Below, piece after piece: positions 46,407 to 56,287 of a stretch of DNA of 64,000 nt; positions within the stretch are counted from its first letter, which is position 1, and each line of letters begins with the position of its first letter. Where the stretch lies: contig NZ_CP139195.1 in assembly GCF_034057115.1 (NCBI RefSeq), forward strand, positions 310,001 to 374,000. The letters run 5' to 3'. Origin of the DNA: Pseudomonas sp. AN-1. Its GTDB lineage: Bacteria > Pseudomonadota > Gammaproteobacteria > Pseudomonadales > Pseudomonadaceae. The translations under genes were made by a program, and so were the position numbers. A model generated the notes under the pieces. That model had not been told where the DNA came from, ran no database searches, and was given only the letters and a program-made list of their open reading frames with translations.

Positions 46407-46730
46407 CTAGGCTGAGCTCTGTGCGGCTGACTTGGGGGGAGCCTCCCTCTGGCTGAGTTCAGTGCGAATACGGGAGAAAAGCTCATCCAGCGTGAGCTTC
46501 TCATCCATGAGCAGGTAGCAGTCAGCAAGGATCGTCAGGGGATGCACGTCCATGGCAGAGGCTATAGCGTCGAGCTTTTCAAGTGTCGGCCTTTTGGCGC
46601 CGCCCTCCAGCATGCTCAGGTAGGTCTGGCTGCTGACGCCTGCCAGGTCCTCTTGGCTGAGCTGCTTGGATTTCCTTGCCCTTCTCAGGGCCATGCCGAG
46701 CGCCGTCTTCAGCTCCATCTTTTTCATCAT
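46407..46730 (-). CDS. XRE-family regulator
   Basis: The 107-residue protein has an N-terminal Xre/Cro helix-turn-helix (ALRRARKSKQLSQEDLAGVS, SQTYLSMLEGG) and a short C-terminal helix (about 75-95). It is divergent from the gene at 46809, with a perfect palindrome between them that is the likely operator. Two ATG codons in tandem occur at the start; either could be used. Confidence 0.82.
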   Translation of the reverse strand: MMKKMELKTALGMALRRARKSKQLSQEDLAGVSSQTYLSMLEGGAKRPTLEKLDAIASAMDVHPLTILADCYLLMDEKLTLDELFSRIRTELSQREAPPKSAAQSSA

Positions 46731-46774
46731 CCCCGGAAAAGAGATGATGAAGCCGTCTTGAACGTCGGATCGCC

Positions 46775-46790
46775 ATTAACTATAGTTAAT
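46775..46790. promoter_or_regulatory. perfect 16-bp palindrome, likely XRE operator
   Basis: ATTAACTATAGTTAAT is its own reverse complement. It lies 45 bases from the XRE start and 19 bases before the divergent ORF start, where it would overlap a promoter. Confidence 0.7.
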
Positions 46791-46808
46791 ATTTTTGCAG
46801 GAAAAGCT

Positions 46809-47252
46809 ATGTTCATGACGTATCGACACGCGGAGCTGCCTTTGGGCACGCTTTTTGGTGACACCCGCGTGCAGCATTGGCAGTTCGTCGAGCAAGACGT
46901 CCACTGGCCGTGGTTTTACATAGAGTTCATACGGGAAGTGGGTGACGACAGGATAAGCAGCATGCTGATGATTCCGTCGGTGCCAGCGCTTCAGCGCTTG
47001 CTCGACGAGCAAGACGATTGCTCTTGGTTGGCACAGGCATTGCTGGTCACGCCTGCTCATTTGAATGGCAGTCAGCGCTGGATGATGGAGCCGGTGGAAG
47101 AGGTGAATGTGGCTTTGGATGAGGACAGCCAGCTGGGGTATGTTTTTAAGGTTGAGGGTGGGCACTGCTACAGTACCCACCCTAGCGCGCAAAGAAACAA
47201 TTTGCGGACCTCTCATACTATTTTCTCAGCGGACAAGCACCTGCGCAGATAA
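46809..47252 (+). CDS. hypothetical protein paired with the XRE regulator
   Basis: The 147-residue soluble protein has no signal peptide. It is acidic and Trp-rich near the front (VQHWQFVEQDVHWPWFYIEF). AGGA precedes the ATG at 46809. I do not recognise it. The shared palindrome with the divergent XRE gene suggests they form a regulated pair. Confidence 0.55.
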   Translation: MFMTYRHAELPLGTLFGDTRVQHWQFVEQDVHWPWFYIEFIREVGDDRISSMLMIPSVPALQRLLDEQDDCSWLAQALLVTPAHLNGSQRWMMEPVEEVNVALDEDSQLGYVFKVEGGHCYSTHPSAQRNNLRTSHTIFSADKHLRR

Positions 47253-47273
47253 TTGTGGGATCACGGGGTTGTC

Positions 47274-47615
47274 ATGGAAGAGTTCCGTCATCAGGTCGAG
47301 AAGATTGATCGCTCGGCAGCCGAGCAGAGCAGATTTCTTGATCATTGCATCGCGCACGGTCGAGAGCTGACCATTTTTCTTGAGTCAGGTGTGCAGTTCA
47401 TCGGTGTGGTGCGATCCCATGATCGGAAGTCTCTCTTGCTTGGCGGTCGCAGTCGGAACAAGGAGCCTCGGATGATCTTTAAAAGCAGCATCGCATACAT
47501 TCGAGCTGCCGAGGATCTCGATCTTTTTCTGCGCTACAGGGGGATGGGAACCGCTCTGCAGAGAAGGCGGAAGCGTCGTATTGCAATCGTCAAGCCATCT
47601 AGGTCAGTGGGTTAA
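47274..47615 (+). CDS. Hfq-like Sm-fold protein with basic tail
   Basis: The 113-residue protein has an Sm-like core: an N-terminal helix (SRFLDHCIAHG), Sm1-like strands (about 30-57; ELTIFLESGVQFIGVVRSHD) and an Sm2-like segment MIFKSSIAYIR (67-77), where Hfq has a YKHAIS-type motif. The Hfq Gln and His RNA-site residues are not conserved, so it is a distant relative. A basic tail (RRRKRR) follows. The last few codons run into an IS3 relic, so the native C-terminus is lost or altered. Confidence 0.6.
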   Translation: MEEFRHQVEKIDRSAAEQSRFLDHCIAHGRELTIFLESGVQFIGVVRSHDRKSLLLGGRSRNKEPRMIFKSSIAYIRAAEDLDLFLRYRGMGTALQRRRKRRIAIVKPSRSVG

Positions 47616-47980
47616 GTTTTTTCTCAGTCACAGCCTGAGGAAATCCGGTATTGATCTGGTGAGGGCGGTGCTAGGTGTGTCGATGGATCAGGTAATGGTT
47701 GATATCCTGCTGCGGAGCTTTGATGGTCATGTAACCTGTCGGCGATATCTATTCTGTCTTCAGGCTGCGAAATAATAGATCCAACAGGGTGCTGTCCCAG
47801 CAGTTGTTGTGCTGATTCATGCTCTGCTCCATCCGCTAGCGGCACGGCTGCTGCCAGCTCAGGTGGCTGCAATATTGGCTGCCTATCTGAGATGAGCATC
47901 ACCTGTTACGGCGCGTAGAGCGCATTGATCGCCAGCTCCTTATCAGGCTTGGCGGAGAGCGCCCAGTCGACAGCTCGGCG
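47599..47980 (-). pseudogene. relic of an IS3-family transposase (C-terminal half)
   Basis: The minus strand encodes VDWALSAKPDKELAINALYA, then NNCWDSTLLDLLFRSLKTE, a stop, TGYMTIKAPQQDINHYLIHR, another stop and RPHQINTGFPQAVTEKKLN. The order is that of IS3-family OrfB. The front of the gene is missing and at least three stops interrupt it. It overlaps the end of the Hfq-like gene. Confidence 0.7.
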
Positions 47981-48239
47981 AGCGTTTAAACCCCAAAGTA
48001 CCGCCAGCTAATGCCACCGGGCTTGCGTCTATACTTTGGTGGAGTCGCTACATCACGCCTGATTTGGTAGCGCGACATCAGGCTAGAATTCAGCAGGTTC
48101 GAAATATAGAGGCGCGCGACTGTGGCCTGCTTGTTATCGCAGGCCCTGTTGCTTTTTGATGAGGCACGCCTCAAGCATCATGCCCATGATGCTGCAGCTG
48201 CCAGAAGCAGCACGGTTTTCACTGAAAAGTTGGTTGATT

Positions 48240-48715
48240 TGGCTTCACCCACTTTCAGGGAAACCCAGTTAACCCTGCATGGCGCTTTTCAAATACTACC
48301 GGGCTAGTTCTATTCAGGGGCGAATGCCGTCGTCGAGCATTGTAGAAACGTTCGATGTAGTCGAAAACATTGGCTCGCACCTCGTCCCGTGTCGCCTACT
48401 GGCGGTGATGCCCCGCTCGATATTCAGCATCGAGAGAAGGTTCTACATGGCTGCATTGACCCAACAATCCTCCTTGCGGCTCATGCTGCATTTGATGCCC
48501 TGATCGGCCAGTAACCGCAGGAGGTTCTAGCTGACGTACTGATTGCCCTGGATCGGATTGATGGAGAAGCGGCAGTGGCACCGACTTGCCTCTTCGCCAA
48601 TGGTCGTCATCAGAGCGTCGCTGACCAGTTGCGCCGTCATGCTGCCACTCATCGAGCAGCTCGCCACCCAGCGTTGATTCGGCGCCGGTCACTGCGAGCA
48701 GGTCGATGCCCTGGC
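48240..48715 (-). pseudogene. relic of a second, different IS3-family transposase
   Basis: The minus strand encodes MTAQLVSDALM, then LLRLLADQGIKCSMSRKEDC, WVNAAM and, in another frame, VFDYIERFYNARRRHSPLN. This is the C-terminal half of an IS3-family OrfB with stops and frameshifts. It belongs to a different IS3 group from the relic at 47599. The rest of 47616-48804 holds no gene I can support. Confidence 0.7.
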
Positions 48716-48804
48716 ATGGATGGAATTTGCACCCCACTTCAGATGAGTGCTCGTTTGAGGCGTGCTAGGATCCTTTGGCTTTTAGGATTTTATGAGGATT
48801 TTGC

Positions 48805-50064
48805 ATGATTTGTTATTCGGTGGGTGTTTCGGATATTGAGGTTTCAGTTATTAATGATTATTGGCGTGGTCATTTTGGTACTAGGGCTGAGTTTTGTTTT
48901 AGGGTTGGGGATATAAGTCATTCCTACCGGCTTGGTGGGGCTCGGAGTGTAGCTAAGATTATTAGTAAGTCTTGCTTTGCGAAAAATTCAAATAAATTTG
49001 TGTGTGCTTGTTGTGGGGTTGTTGAGCCAGTTTCAAGCAGGGCGCAGCTTATTGAAAGGGTGAGGCTTCTTGAGTTTCGGTGCTCAGAGTGTCAGCGAGT
49101 GGCGCGAGAAGAATTGCTTGATCGGAGTGCTAAGGTTGTTGGGGAGTTCAAGAGGAGCAATCTTTTTCCTTTCGACTATATTGATAAGCTTGATGTTGTT
49201 GAGTCTGTCTTTCTTTTTTCCGTTGTTGCTGGTGGGGTGGACTTGCGTTTGCCGATAGCTCAGGGCGCTAATGAGATTTGTGTGACTGGAGTTCCGGCTA
49301 TTGATTATAGCATCTTCAGTTCTTTGCTTGGAAAAAGGGTTTTTGCATTCATAGAATCACTTCCGCCAGAGGTGGAGTCTGCAAGCAAGTCAATGTGTGT
49401 GGCGGATAATGCATCAAGGAGTCGGGCGAGAAATTTTAGTGAAGTCTGTGTCTCGCCGGATGGTGTATACCGAGGTGTGTATATCTTGTGTCCGGCTGAG
49501 GGTTGTGATGCGGGGGGGCTTTTGAAGGTGCTGCATGCAAGAATTGCTCGGGATAGGCTATCTATCGAGGAGGTCACTCGCATGCGGCAAATAGTCACAG
49601 AGATGAAGCAGGCGGGTCTTTACGGATTGATTGGGGAGGTGGCAAGGGAGTTCAAATTGCAAATTGAAAATTCCTCTGCACTTCAGGCGTTACTTTTGCA
49701 TCTGGCTGAAAGGTATAGCCCGACAAAATTATTTTATACATTTCATGCGCAGGCGGACAGGGTTATTGTTTATCAGCATAAGAAAGGGATTTATTCGTTT
49801 GCACAAAGGCACCTTTTCGCAAAGTTTCTCGGTAATTATATTGACTATATCGAGGAACATGGGTTGGAGTTAAAAAAGTCAAAATCGTTTCCTCCAAACG
49901 TAGGAGGGGCACCATTCGAGACATTTTTCTGTAATTTTTTTCTCGATGACCATTTTGATTGGAGCAGGCTCTCTGCGCGAGAGGTCGTCTCGAGGTGGTT
50001 AGAGAGGGTTCAAATTGGGGAGGAGATGCCGGCATTGCATAGTCAGAAGGGTGGCGGCAGATAG
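48805..50064 (+). CDS. AT-rich orphan protein with a Cys4 zinc-ribbon-like motif
   Basis: The 419-residue soluble protein has no signal peptide. It has CxxC pairs at C67/C70 and C93/C96 (FVCACCGVV and FRCSECQRV), a likely zinc ribbon, and a C-terminal helical region. Codons favour T in third position and GC is well below the flanking core and island genes, which marks recent acquisition. AGGA precedes the ATG. It is the last island gene before the greB junction. I do not recognise the family; defence or mobile-element functions are possible but unsupported. Confidence 0.6.
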   Translation: MICYSVGVSDIEVSVINDYWRGHFGTRAEFCFRVGDISHSYRLGGARSVAKIISKSCFAKNSNKFVCACCGVVEPVSSRAQLIERVRLLEFRCSECQRVAREELLDRSAKVVGEFKRSNLFPFDYIDKLDVVESVFLFSVVAGGVDLRLPIAQGANEICVTGVPAIDYSIFSSLLGKRVFAFIESLPPEVESASKSMCVADNASRSRARNFSEVCVSPDGVYRGVYILCPAEGCDAGGLLKVLHARIARDRLSIEEVTRMRQIVTEMKQAGLYGLIGEVAREFKLQIENSSALQALLLHLAERYSPTKLFYTFHAQADRVIVYQHKKGIYSFAQRHLFAKFLGNYIDYIEEHGLELKKSKSFPPNVGGAPFETFFCNFFLDDHFDWSRLSAREVVSRWLERVQIGEEMPALHSQKGGGR

Positions 50065-50072
50065 TATGTGCC

Positions 50073-50090
50073 AATAGTATATATACTATT
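50073..50090. repeat. perfect 18-bp AT palindrome near the island end
   Basis: AATAGTATATATACTATT is self-complementary. It is flanked by a direct repeat TAGTATGTGC at 50062-50071 and 50126-50135. It lies between the orphan gene and the truncated greB. Confidence 0.6.
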
Positions 50091-50145
50091 GCCTGATAGC
50101 CTAGCTATGTAGGTCTGGTCGATTTTAGTATGTGCTCCGGGGTTC

Positions 50146-50322
50146 TTAAGAGCATTCGGCGTTCTCCGAACGGTCGCCCTGGGCGGCGGCCTCGCTCACC
50201 GCCTGGGTGACCTGTGGACGGCGCACGTTCCACAGTTCGTGCAGCTCGGCGCGCAGACGTGCCTCGCCCTCGGGAGTGATCAGCGGGGTGCCGGCGCTGC
50301 GCGGCGGACGGTAACGGCTCAT
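50146..50322 (-). pseudogene. greB: greB, truncated: only the N-terminal 56 or so codons remain
   Basis: The minus strand encodes the start of transcript cleavage factor GreB ([20 protein letters not shown] through QGDRSENAE) and then CS and a stop at 50146-50148. Intact GreB is about 155-160 residues; the coiled-coil tip and the whole C-terminal FKBP-like domain are missing. Homology ends at about 50156, where the foreign DNA begins. Loss of the C-terminal domain should inactivate GreB. Confidence 0.85.
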
Positions 50323-50352
50323 CGGACGGGCATCCTGTAGGCAGTGGCAGGG

Positions 50353-52857
50353 TCAGACTTCACGCAGCACGGCGAGCGGGCTGGCGTCGAGTGCGCGGCG
50401 GGTGCCGAACAGGCCCGCGCCGCCGACCAGCAGGGCGCCGAGCGGCGGCAGGAGCAGGAGCATCGGGTGCGGCTGCCAGGCCAGGTCGAACGCCTGGCGG
50501 TAGAGCAGGGCGCTGATCAGCTCGCAGCCGACGGCGGCGAGCAGGCCGCTGCCGGCGCCGAGCACGGCGAATTCGCTGAGCCGGGCGCGCAGCAGCAGGC
50601 TCCGCTCGGCGCCGATGGCGCGCAGCAGCGCGCCCTGGCGGATGCGCTCGTCGAGGGTCGCCTGCAGGCCGGCGAACAGCACCACCAGTCCGGCGGCGAG
50701 GACGAACAGCAGCACGTATTCGACCGCCAGGGTGACCTGGGCAAGGATGCCGCGCAGCTGGGCGAGCACCGCGTCGATCTGCAGCAGGGTGACGGCGGGG
50801 AAGGCGCGCGCCAGCTCTACCAGCGCCTGCTCCGAGCGCGGCGGCAGATAGAAGCTGGTCAGGTAGGTGACCGGTTGGCCGGCGAGGCTCTGCGGGTCGA
50901 AGATCACGAAGAAGTTGGGCTGGAAGTTGTCCCAGTCGACGCTGCGCAGGCTGGCGACCCGCGCCTCGATGTCCTGGCCGGCGATGGTGAAACCGAGGCG
51001 ATCGCCCGGCTGCACACCGAGGCTCTCGGCCAGCTTGGCCTCCACCGACACCGACGGGCCATGATCGGCCGGCAGCGTGTCCCACCACTGACCGGCGAGC
51101 AACTGGTTGCCGGCCGGCAGCTGCGCCGACCAGGTCAGGTTCAGGTCGCGGCGCACGGCACGCTCGCCGCGCGACTCCTCGCTCACCACCTCGCGCGCCG
51201 GCTGGCCGTTGATGGTCACCAGCCGCCCGGGCAGCATCGGGTAGAGACTGGCCGGCTGTGGCGACAGGGCAGCGATGTGCGCGGCGAAGGCGTCGCGCTC
51301 GGCCGGCAGGATGTTCAGGGCGAAGTGGTTGGGCGCCTGTTCGGGCAGCTGCGCCCGCCAGTTGTCGAGCAGTTCGCCGCGCAGCAGGGCCACCAGGGCC
51401 ATGGCCAGCAGGATCAGGCCGAAGGCCAGCGACTGGCCGACCGCCGCCAGCGGGTGGCGCAGCAGCTGGCCGAGGCCCAGGCGCCAGGTCAGCCCGGCGT
51501 CGGCCAGCAGCCGGCGCAGGCCGCGCAGGGCCAGCAGCCACAGGCCGCCGAGCGCCAGGCAGGCGAGCAGGCCGCCGCCGAGCAGGGCGAGGGTCAGGCG
51601 GATATCCAGGCTCAGCCACCACATGATCAGACCCAGCGCGAGCAGGGCGATGGCGTACACCAGCCAGGTGGCCAGCGGTGGCGGCAGCAGGTCGCGGCGC
51701 AGCACGCGCAGCGGCGGCACCCGGCCCAGCGCGGCCAGCGGCGGCAGGGCGAAGCCGGCCAGCGCCACCAGGCCGGTGGCCATGCCGACCAGCGCCGGCT
51801 GCAGGCCGCCACCGGGGATCTGCGGCGGCAGCAGCCCGGCGAGCAGATGGAACAGGCCGAACTGCGCCAGAGCGCCGAGCAGGGCGCCGGCCAGGCTGGC
51901 GAGCAGGCCGAGCAGCAGCAGCTGCAGGCCGAACAGCAGCAGCGTCTCGCGGCGGGTCAGTCCGAAGCAGCGCAGCATGGCGCTGAGATCGAGACGGCGG
52001 CTGGCGAAGCGGGTCGCCGACAGGGCGACGGCGACGCCGGCGAGCAGCACGGCGGCCAGGCTGGCCAGGTTGAGGTAGCGCCCTGCGCGGTCGAGGGCGC
52101 CACCGACCTGGCGGTTGCCGTCGCGGGCGTCCTGCAGGCGCTGGTGGGCGGCGAGGCCGGGCTGCACGGTGCGGCGGTAGGCGGCGAGGGCCTCAGGCGC
52201 GCCGCGCCACAGTTCGCGGTAGCTGACCCGGCTGCCGGGCTGGACCACGCCGGTGGCGTCGAGGTCGGCGAGGTGGATCAGCACCCGCGGGGTCAGGCTG
52301 TAGAAGTCGCTGCTGCGGTCCGGTTCGTAGGTCAGCACCCGGGTCAGGCGCAGCATCTGGCGGCCGACCTCGATCGGGTCGCCGACCTTCAGGTCCAGCG
52401 CCGCCAGCAGGCGCGCCTCGGCCCAGGCTTCGCCCGGCGCCGGTCGACCGCCGGGCTCCTCGCTGGCGTAGGGCTGCGCGGCACTCTTCAGACGGCCGCG
52501 CAGCGGGTAGGCGTCGTCCACCGCCTTGACGCTGGCGAGCTGCACGCCCTGGTCGGTGGCGATCACGCTGGAGAACTCCACCGCGCGGGCGTGCTCCAGG
52601 CCCTGGCGGGTGCCGGCGGCGATCTGCTCGGGGCTGGCCGGCGCCGTGCCGCGCAGCACCAGGTCGGCGGCGAGGAACTCGCCGGCGCGCAGCAGCATGG
52701 CGGCATTGAGGCGGGCGCCGAAATAGCCGATGGCGCTGCTCGCCGCCACGGCGATCAGCAGGGCGAAGAACAGCACGCGCAGCTCGCCGCTGCGCGCTTC
52801 GCGCAGCAGCTGGCGCAGGGCGAGGCGCAGCAGTCGGGACAGCGGCAGGTTGCGCAT
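50353..52857 (-). CDS. ybbP: YbbP-like ABC transporter permease (FtsX family)
   Basis: The 834-residue inner-membrane permease has about ten membrane helices, two FtsX-type domains and a large periplasmic loop (about 20-265). It pairs with the YbbA ATPase encoded one base upstream; the complex belongs to the MacB/LolCDE-type mechanotransmission class. It lies next to tesA, as in other gammaproteobacteria. Substrate unknown. Confidence 0.88.
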   Translation of the reverse strand: MRNLPLSRLLRLALRQLLREARSGELRVLFFALLIAVAASSAIGYFGARLNAAMLLRAGEFLAADLVLRGTAPASPEQIAAGTRQGLEHARAVEFSSVIATDQGVQLASVKAVDDAYPLRGRLKSAAQPYASEEPGGRPAPGEAWAEARLLAALDLKVGDPIEVGRQMLRLTRVLTYEPDRSSDFYSLTPRVLIHLADLDATGVVQPGSRVSYRELWRGAPEALAAYRRTVQPGLAAHQRLQDARDGNRQVGGALDRAGRYLNLASLAAVLLAGVAVALSATRFASRRLDLSAMLRCFGLTRRETLLLFGLQLLLLGLLASLAGALLGALAQFGLFHLLAGLLPPQIPGGGLQPALVGMATGLVALAGFALPPLAALGRVPPLRVLRRDLLPPPLATWLVYAIALLALGLIMWWLSLDIRLTLALLGGGLLACLALGGLWLLALRGLRRLLADAGLTWRLGLGQLLRHPLAAVGQSLAFGLILLAMALVALLRGELLDNWRAQLPEQAPNHFALNILPAERDAFAAHIAALSPQPASLYPMLPGRLVTINGQPAREVVSEESRGERAVRRDLNLTWSAQLPAGNQLLAGQWWDTLPADHGPSVSVEAKLAESLGVQPGDRLGFTIAGQDIEARVASLRSVDWDNFQPNFFVIFDPQSLAGQPVTYLTSFYLPPRSEQALVELARAFPAVTLLQIDAVLAQLRGILAQVTLAVEYVLLFVLAAGLVVLFAGLQATLDERIRQGALLRAIGAERSLLLRARLSEFAVLGAGSGLLAAVGCELISALLYRQAFDLAWQPHPMLLLLPPLGALLVGGAGLFGTRRALDASPLAVLREV

Positions 52858-52858
52858 G

Positions 52859-53539
<681 letters not shown>

Positions 53540-53549
53540 GGAGAGTCAG

Positions 53550-54155
53550 ATGCGTCCTTGGTTGTTGAGCGGCTGCCTGGGTCTGCTGTTGCTGGTGCAG
53601 AATGCGGCGGCGGGAACCCTGCTGGTCGTCGGCGATAGTATCAGCGCGGCTTTTGGCCTGGAAACCCGCCAGGGCTGGGTCAGCCTGCTCGCCGAGCGTC
53701 TGCAGCGCGAGGCGCCGCAATGGCAGGTGGTGAACGCTTCGGTGAGTGGCGACACCAGTGCCGGCGGTCTGGCGCGCCTGCCGGCGCTGCTCGAGGACCA
53801 CCGGCCGCAACTGGTGCTGATCGAGCTGGGCGGCAACGACGGCCTGCGTGGCCAGCCGCCGGCGCGATTGCAACAGAATCTTGCCGGAATGATCGCCCGC
53901 AGTCGCGAGGCCGGCGCGCAGGTGGTGCTGCTGGGCATGAGGCTGCCGCCCAACTACGGCCAGCGCTATGCCAGCGCCTTCGAGCAGGTTTACCTCGATC
54001 TGGCGCAGAAGAAGGAGGTGCCGCTGGTGCCGTTCTTCCTGGAGGGCGTCGGCGGGGTCGCCGGCCTGATGCAGGCCGACGGTATCCATCCGGCGGCCGA
54101 GGCCCAGCCGATCCTGCTGGAAAATCTCTGGCCGACGCTGCGGCCGCTGCTTTAG
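53550..54155 (+). CDS. tesA: TesA multifunctional esterase/thioesterase/lysophospholipase
   Basis: The 201-residue periplasmic SGNH hydrolase has a signal peptide (to about 21, AAA), block I GDSISAAFG with catalytic Ser30, block III GGNDGL and the C-terminal DGIHP Asp/His pair. GGAG six bases before the ATG at 53550 sets the start. It hydrolyses acyl thioesters and esters. Confidence 0.92.
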   Translation: MRPWLLSGCLGLLLLVQNAAAGTLLVVGDSISAAFGLETRQGWVSLLAERLQREAPQWQVVNASVSGDTSAGGLARLPALLEDHRPQLVLIELGGNDGLRGQPPARLQQNLAGMIARSREAGAQVVLLGMRLPPNYGQRYASAFEQVYLDLAQKKEVPLVPFFLEGVGGVAGLMQADGIHPAAEAQPILLENLWPTLRPLL

Positions 54156-54216
54156 TGCTTTTCCCGTTCGAGGCTTTCGGCTAAGGTTGCGCGCCGCGCC
54201 GCCCCGGAGCCCCCTG

Positions 54217-54498
54217 ATGTCGCGCCAGCCCTGGTCCCTCTATGCCTACCGGCTGCTCGTTCCCGCCGAGCAGCTGGACCTGTTCGCCTGTCAGGAGGTG
54301 CGCATGCATCTGGTTGCCCGGCAGCTGGAGCTGGACGATCCGGGCGACCATACCCTGTGCGGCAGCCTGCTGCCGGCACAGCCGTTGTGGGAGGAGCTGG
54401 ACAGGGCCACCCTGAAGGACCGCCGGCTGTGTTCGGTCTGTCTGCAGCGTCTGCGCGCCGATCGCCGCGGCCTGCCGCGGGACTGGCCGGTGCGCTGA
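54217..54498 (+). CDS. conserved hypothetical protein downstream of tesA
   Basis: The 93-residue soluble protein contains MHLVARQLELDDPGDHTLCG and RRLCSVCLQRLRADRRGLP, with Cys that might bind metal. GGAG precedes the ATG at 54217. It occurs at the same place in other pseudomonads as far as I recall. Function unknown. Confidence 0.65.
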   Translation: MSRQPWSLYAYRLLVPAEQLDLFACQEVRMHLVARQLELDDPGDHTLCGSLLPAQPLWEELDRATLKDRRLCSVCLQRLRADRRGLPRDWPVR

Positions 54499-54562
54499 AT
54501 TTTCCCCGGCGTCGGTTGTCGATGTACAATAATTGACCATCAACTCTGCTCAGGTACTCTCG

Positions 54563-55519
54563 ATGTTCTCGCGTGTCCTTGCCGTTCGTCCCATGCTGGC
54601 CAGCCTGGCCGCATTGCTGCTGGCCGCGCCCGCCGGCGCACTGGAGCTGCCCCTGCCGCCGCCCGGGGAGGATGTCGTCGGCCAGGTACGGGTGATCAAG
54701 GCCAAGTACGAGGATACCTTCGCCGACATCGCCACGGCCAACGATCTGGGCTACCTGGAGATGGTCGCCGCCAATCCGGGGGTCGATCCGTGGCTGCCCG
54801 GCGTGGGCACCGAGATCATCCTGCCCACCCGCTACATCCTGCCGCCCGGTCCGCGCGAGGGCATCGTCATCAACCTCGCGGAGTACCGCATGTACTACTT
54901 CCCCAAGGGGCAGAACGTGGTGCATACCTACCCGCTGGGCATCGGTCGCGAAGGCTGGGGTTCGCCCATCGCCAACACCACCATCACCGCCAAGATGCCG
55001 AATCCGACCTGGACGCCGCCGGCCTCCATCCGCGCCGAGCATGCCGCCGAGGGCGACATCCTGCCGGCGGTGGTGCCGGCCGGGCCGGACAATCCGCTGG
55101 GGCCGTTCAAGTTCACCCTGGGCACGCCGGGTTACCTGATCCACGGCTCGAACAAGAAGTTCGGCATCGGCATGCGCGTCAGCCATGGTTGCTTCCGCAT
55201 GCTCAACAACAATGTGCTGGAACTGGCGAAGATGGCTCCGGTCGGCACGTCGGTGCGCATCATCAACGAGCCCTACAAGTTCGGTGTGGCCGGCGGCAAG
55301 GTCTATCTCGAGGCGCACACTCCGCTTGACGATCATGGCGAGCCGTCGGTGGTCGACAAGCATACCGAGGTGATCAATACCCTGCTCAAGCGTGACGATC
55401 TCAGGGACAGCATGCGCCTGGACTGGGAGGTGGTGCGCGAGGTGGTGGCCGCCGAGGATGGTCTGCCAGTGGAGATCGCCCTGTCGCGCGAGGAAGTAGC
55501 CAGCGCGGCGACGCACTGA
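54563..55519 (+). CDS. L,D-transpeptidase (ErfK/YbiS/YkuD family) with LysM-like domain
   Basis: The 318-residue periplasmic enzyme has a signal peptide (to about 23), a LysM-like peptidoglycan-binding region (about 35-90) and a YkuD catalytic domain with the active-site SHGCFRM near 208. ErfK-type enzymes attach the Braun-type lipoprotein to peptidoglycan; the adjacent oprI fits this. The ATG at 54563 gives a clean signal peptide; an upstream TTG does not. Confidence 0.88.
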   Translation: MFSRVLAVRPMLASLAALLLAAPAGALELPLPPPGEDVVGQVRVIKAKYEDTFADIATANDLGYLEMVAANPGVDPWLPGVGTEIILPTRYILPPGPREGIVINLAEYRMYYFPKGQNVVHTYPLGIGREGWGSPIANTTITAKMPNPTWTPPASIRAEHAAEGDILPAVVPAGPDNPLGPFKFTLGTPGYLIHGSNKKFGIGMRVSHGCFRMLNNNVLELAKMAPVGTSVRIINEPYKFGVAGGKVYLEAHTPLDDHGEPSVVDKHTEVINTLLKRDDLRDSMRLDWEVVREVVAAEDGLPVEIALSREEVASAATH

Positions 55520-55540
55520 GCAGGCCGTCGCTGGCTGGAA

Positions 55541-55574
55541 AAACCCGCTGCAGTCAGGCTGCAGCGGGTTTTTT
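55541..55574 (+). terminator. rho-independent terminator of the L,D-transpeptidase gene
   Basis: AAACCCGCTGCAG and CTGCAGCGGGTTT form a perfect 13-bp stem with the loop TCAGG, followed by further T. Confidence 0.9.
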
Positions 55575-55612
55575 ATTGTCCGTGGGGCTGCCAGGGGAAA
55601 GTGGCGGACAAT

Positions 55613-55640
55613 AAAAAAGCCGACCCTCGCGGGTCGGCTT
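55613..55640 (-). terminator. rho-independent terminator of oprI
   Basis: On the minus strand, AAGCCGACCC and GGGTCGGCTT pair around a 4-base loop, followed by a T-run (A-run at 55613-55618 on the plus strand). Confidence 0.9.
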
Positions 55641-55666
55641 CTGCAAATGCAAGGTCTGGAGACCTA

Positions 55667-55918
55667 TTACTTGCGGCTGGCTTTTTCCAGCATGCGCAGA
55701 GCGCGCTCGTTGGCTTCGTCAGCGGTCTGCTGAGCCTTCTGAGCGGCAGCCAGAGCCTCGTCGGCCTTGCGGTAGGCTTCGTCGGCACGAGCCTGAGCGC
55801 GGGCAGCGGCGTCTTCGGTGGCGGTCAGACGAGCTTCGGTTTCCTTGGACATGCTGCTGCAACCGGTAGCCAGGATGGCGGCCAGGGTCAGAGCGGAAAT
55901 TTTCAGAACGTTGTTCAT
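55667..55918 (-). CDS. oprI: OprI major outer-membrane lipoprotein (Lpp/Braun type)
   Basis: The 83-residue lipoprotein has a lipobox (ILATGCSS, lipidated Cys near 20) and a long Ala-rich coiled-coil ending in a Lys (KASRK), the expected site of linkage to peptidoglycan. It trimerises and anchors the outer membrane. GGGG lies before the ATG. It has its own promoter and terminator, as expected for a very highly expressed gene. Confidence 0.95.
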   Translation of the reverse strand: MNNVLKISALTLAAILATGCSSMSKETEARLTATEDAAARAQARADEAYRKADEALAAAQKAQQTADEANERALRMLEKASRK

Positions 55919-55981
55919 CGTGTTCCCCTTTGGGTGGACTTCCGTAATGCAATTTCCCTCTCGGGAAATCGGCTGGGTTAT

Positions 55982-56009
55982 ATAGTACGCATTACTTTTA
56001 GTAAGTAAA
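55982..56009 (-). promoter_or_regulatory. probable sigma-70 promoter of oprI
   Basis: On the minus strand, TTTACT (-35, 56009-56004) and TACTAT (-10, 55987-55982) are 16 bases apart in an AT-rich stretch about 65 bases before the oprI ATG. The remainder of the 55919-56287 gap contains nothing I recognise. Confidence 0.5.
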
Positions 56010-56287
56010 CGTGTCTCGCGCAAGTCACGGGGAATTTTTTGTCCTGCGTGGCATTTGGTCTGTCGTTTGTTTAAAAAATAATCGCTCCCGGTCGTTGGCG
56101 GCGGGCACTTGGCGGTCTGGGACCGGTCAAATTCAGGATTGACCGCTGAGGCGGTCGCAGGGCTTGGCTGCGACACGGATTTTGGACAGGGCCGGGTAGG
56201 CTTTGCTAATGTCTTGAGTTCAGACAGACAGTTTCATGGTCGCCGCAATCAGCGACGGCGGACGAGTTGGGCGAGGGGAGAACCGTG

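Noticed and set aside
47986..48174. 62-codon minus-strand ORF between the two IS3 relics
   Set aside because: It lacks start signals and homology I can recognise; it lies in a region of decayed mobile DNA. A CCAAAGTA/TACTTTGG inverted pair there is too weak to call.
54152..55516. 454-codon minus-strand frame opposite the L,D-transpeptidase
   Set aside because: No RBS, biased composition, and the plus strand has a complete enzyme with its active-site motif.
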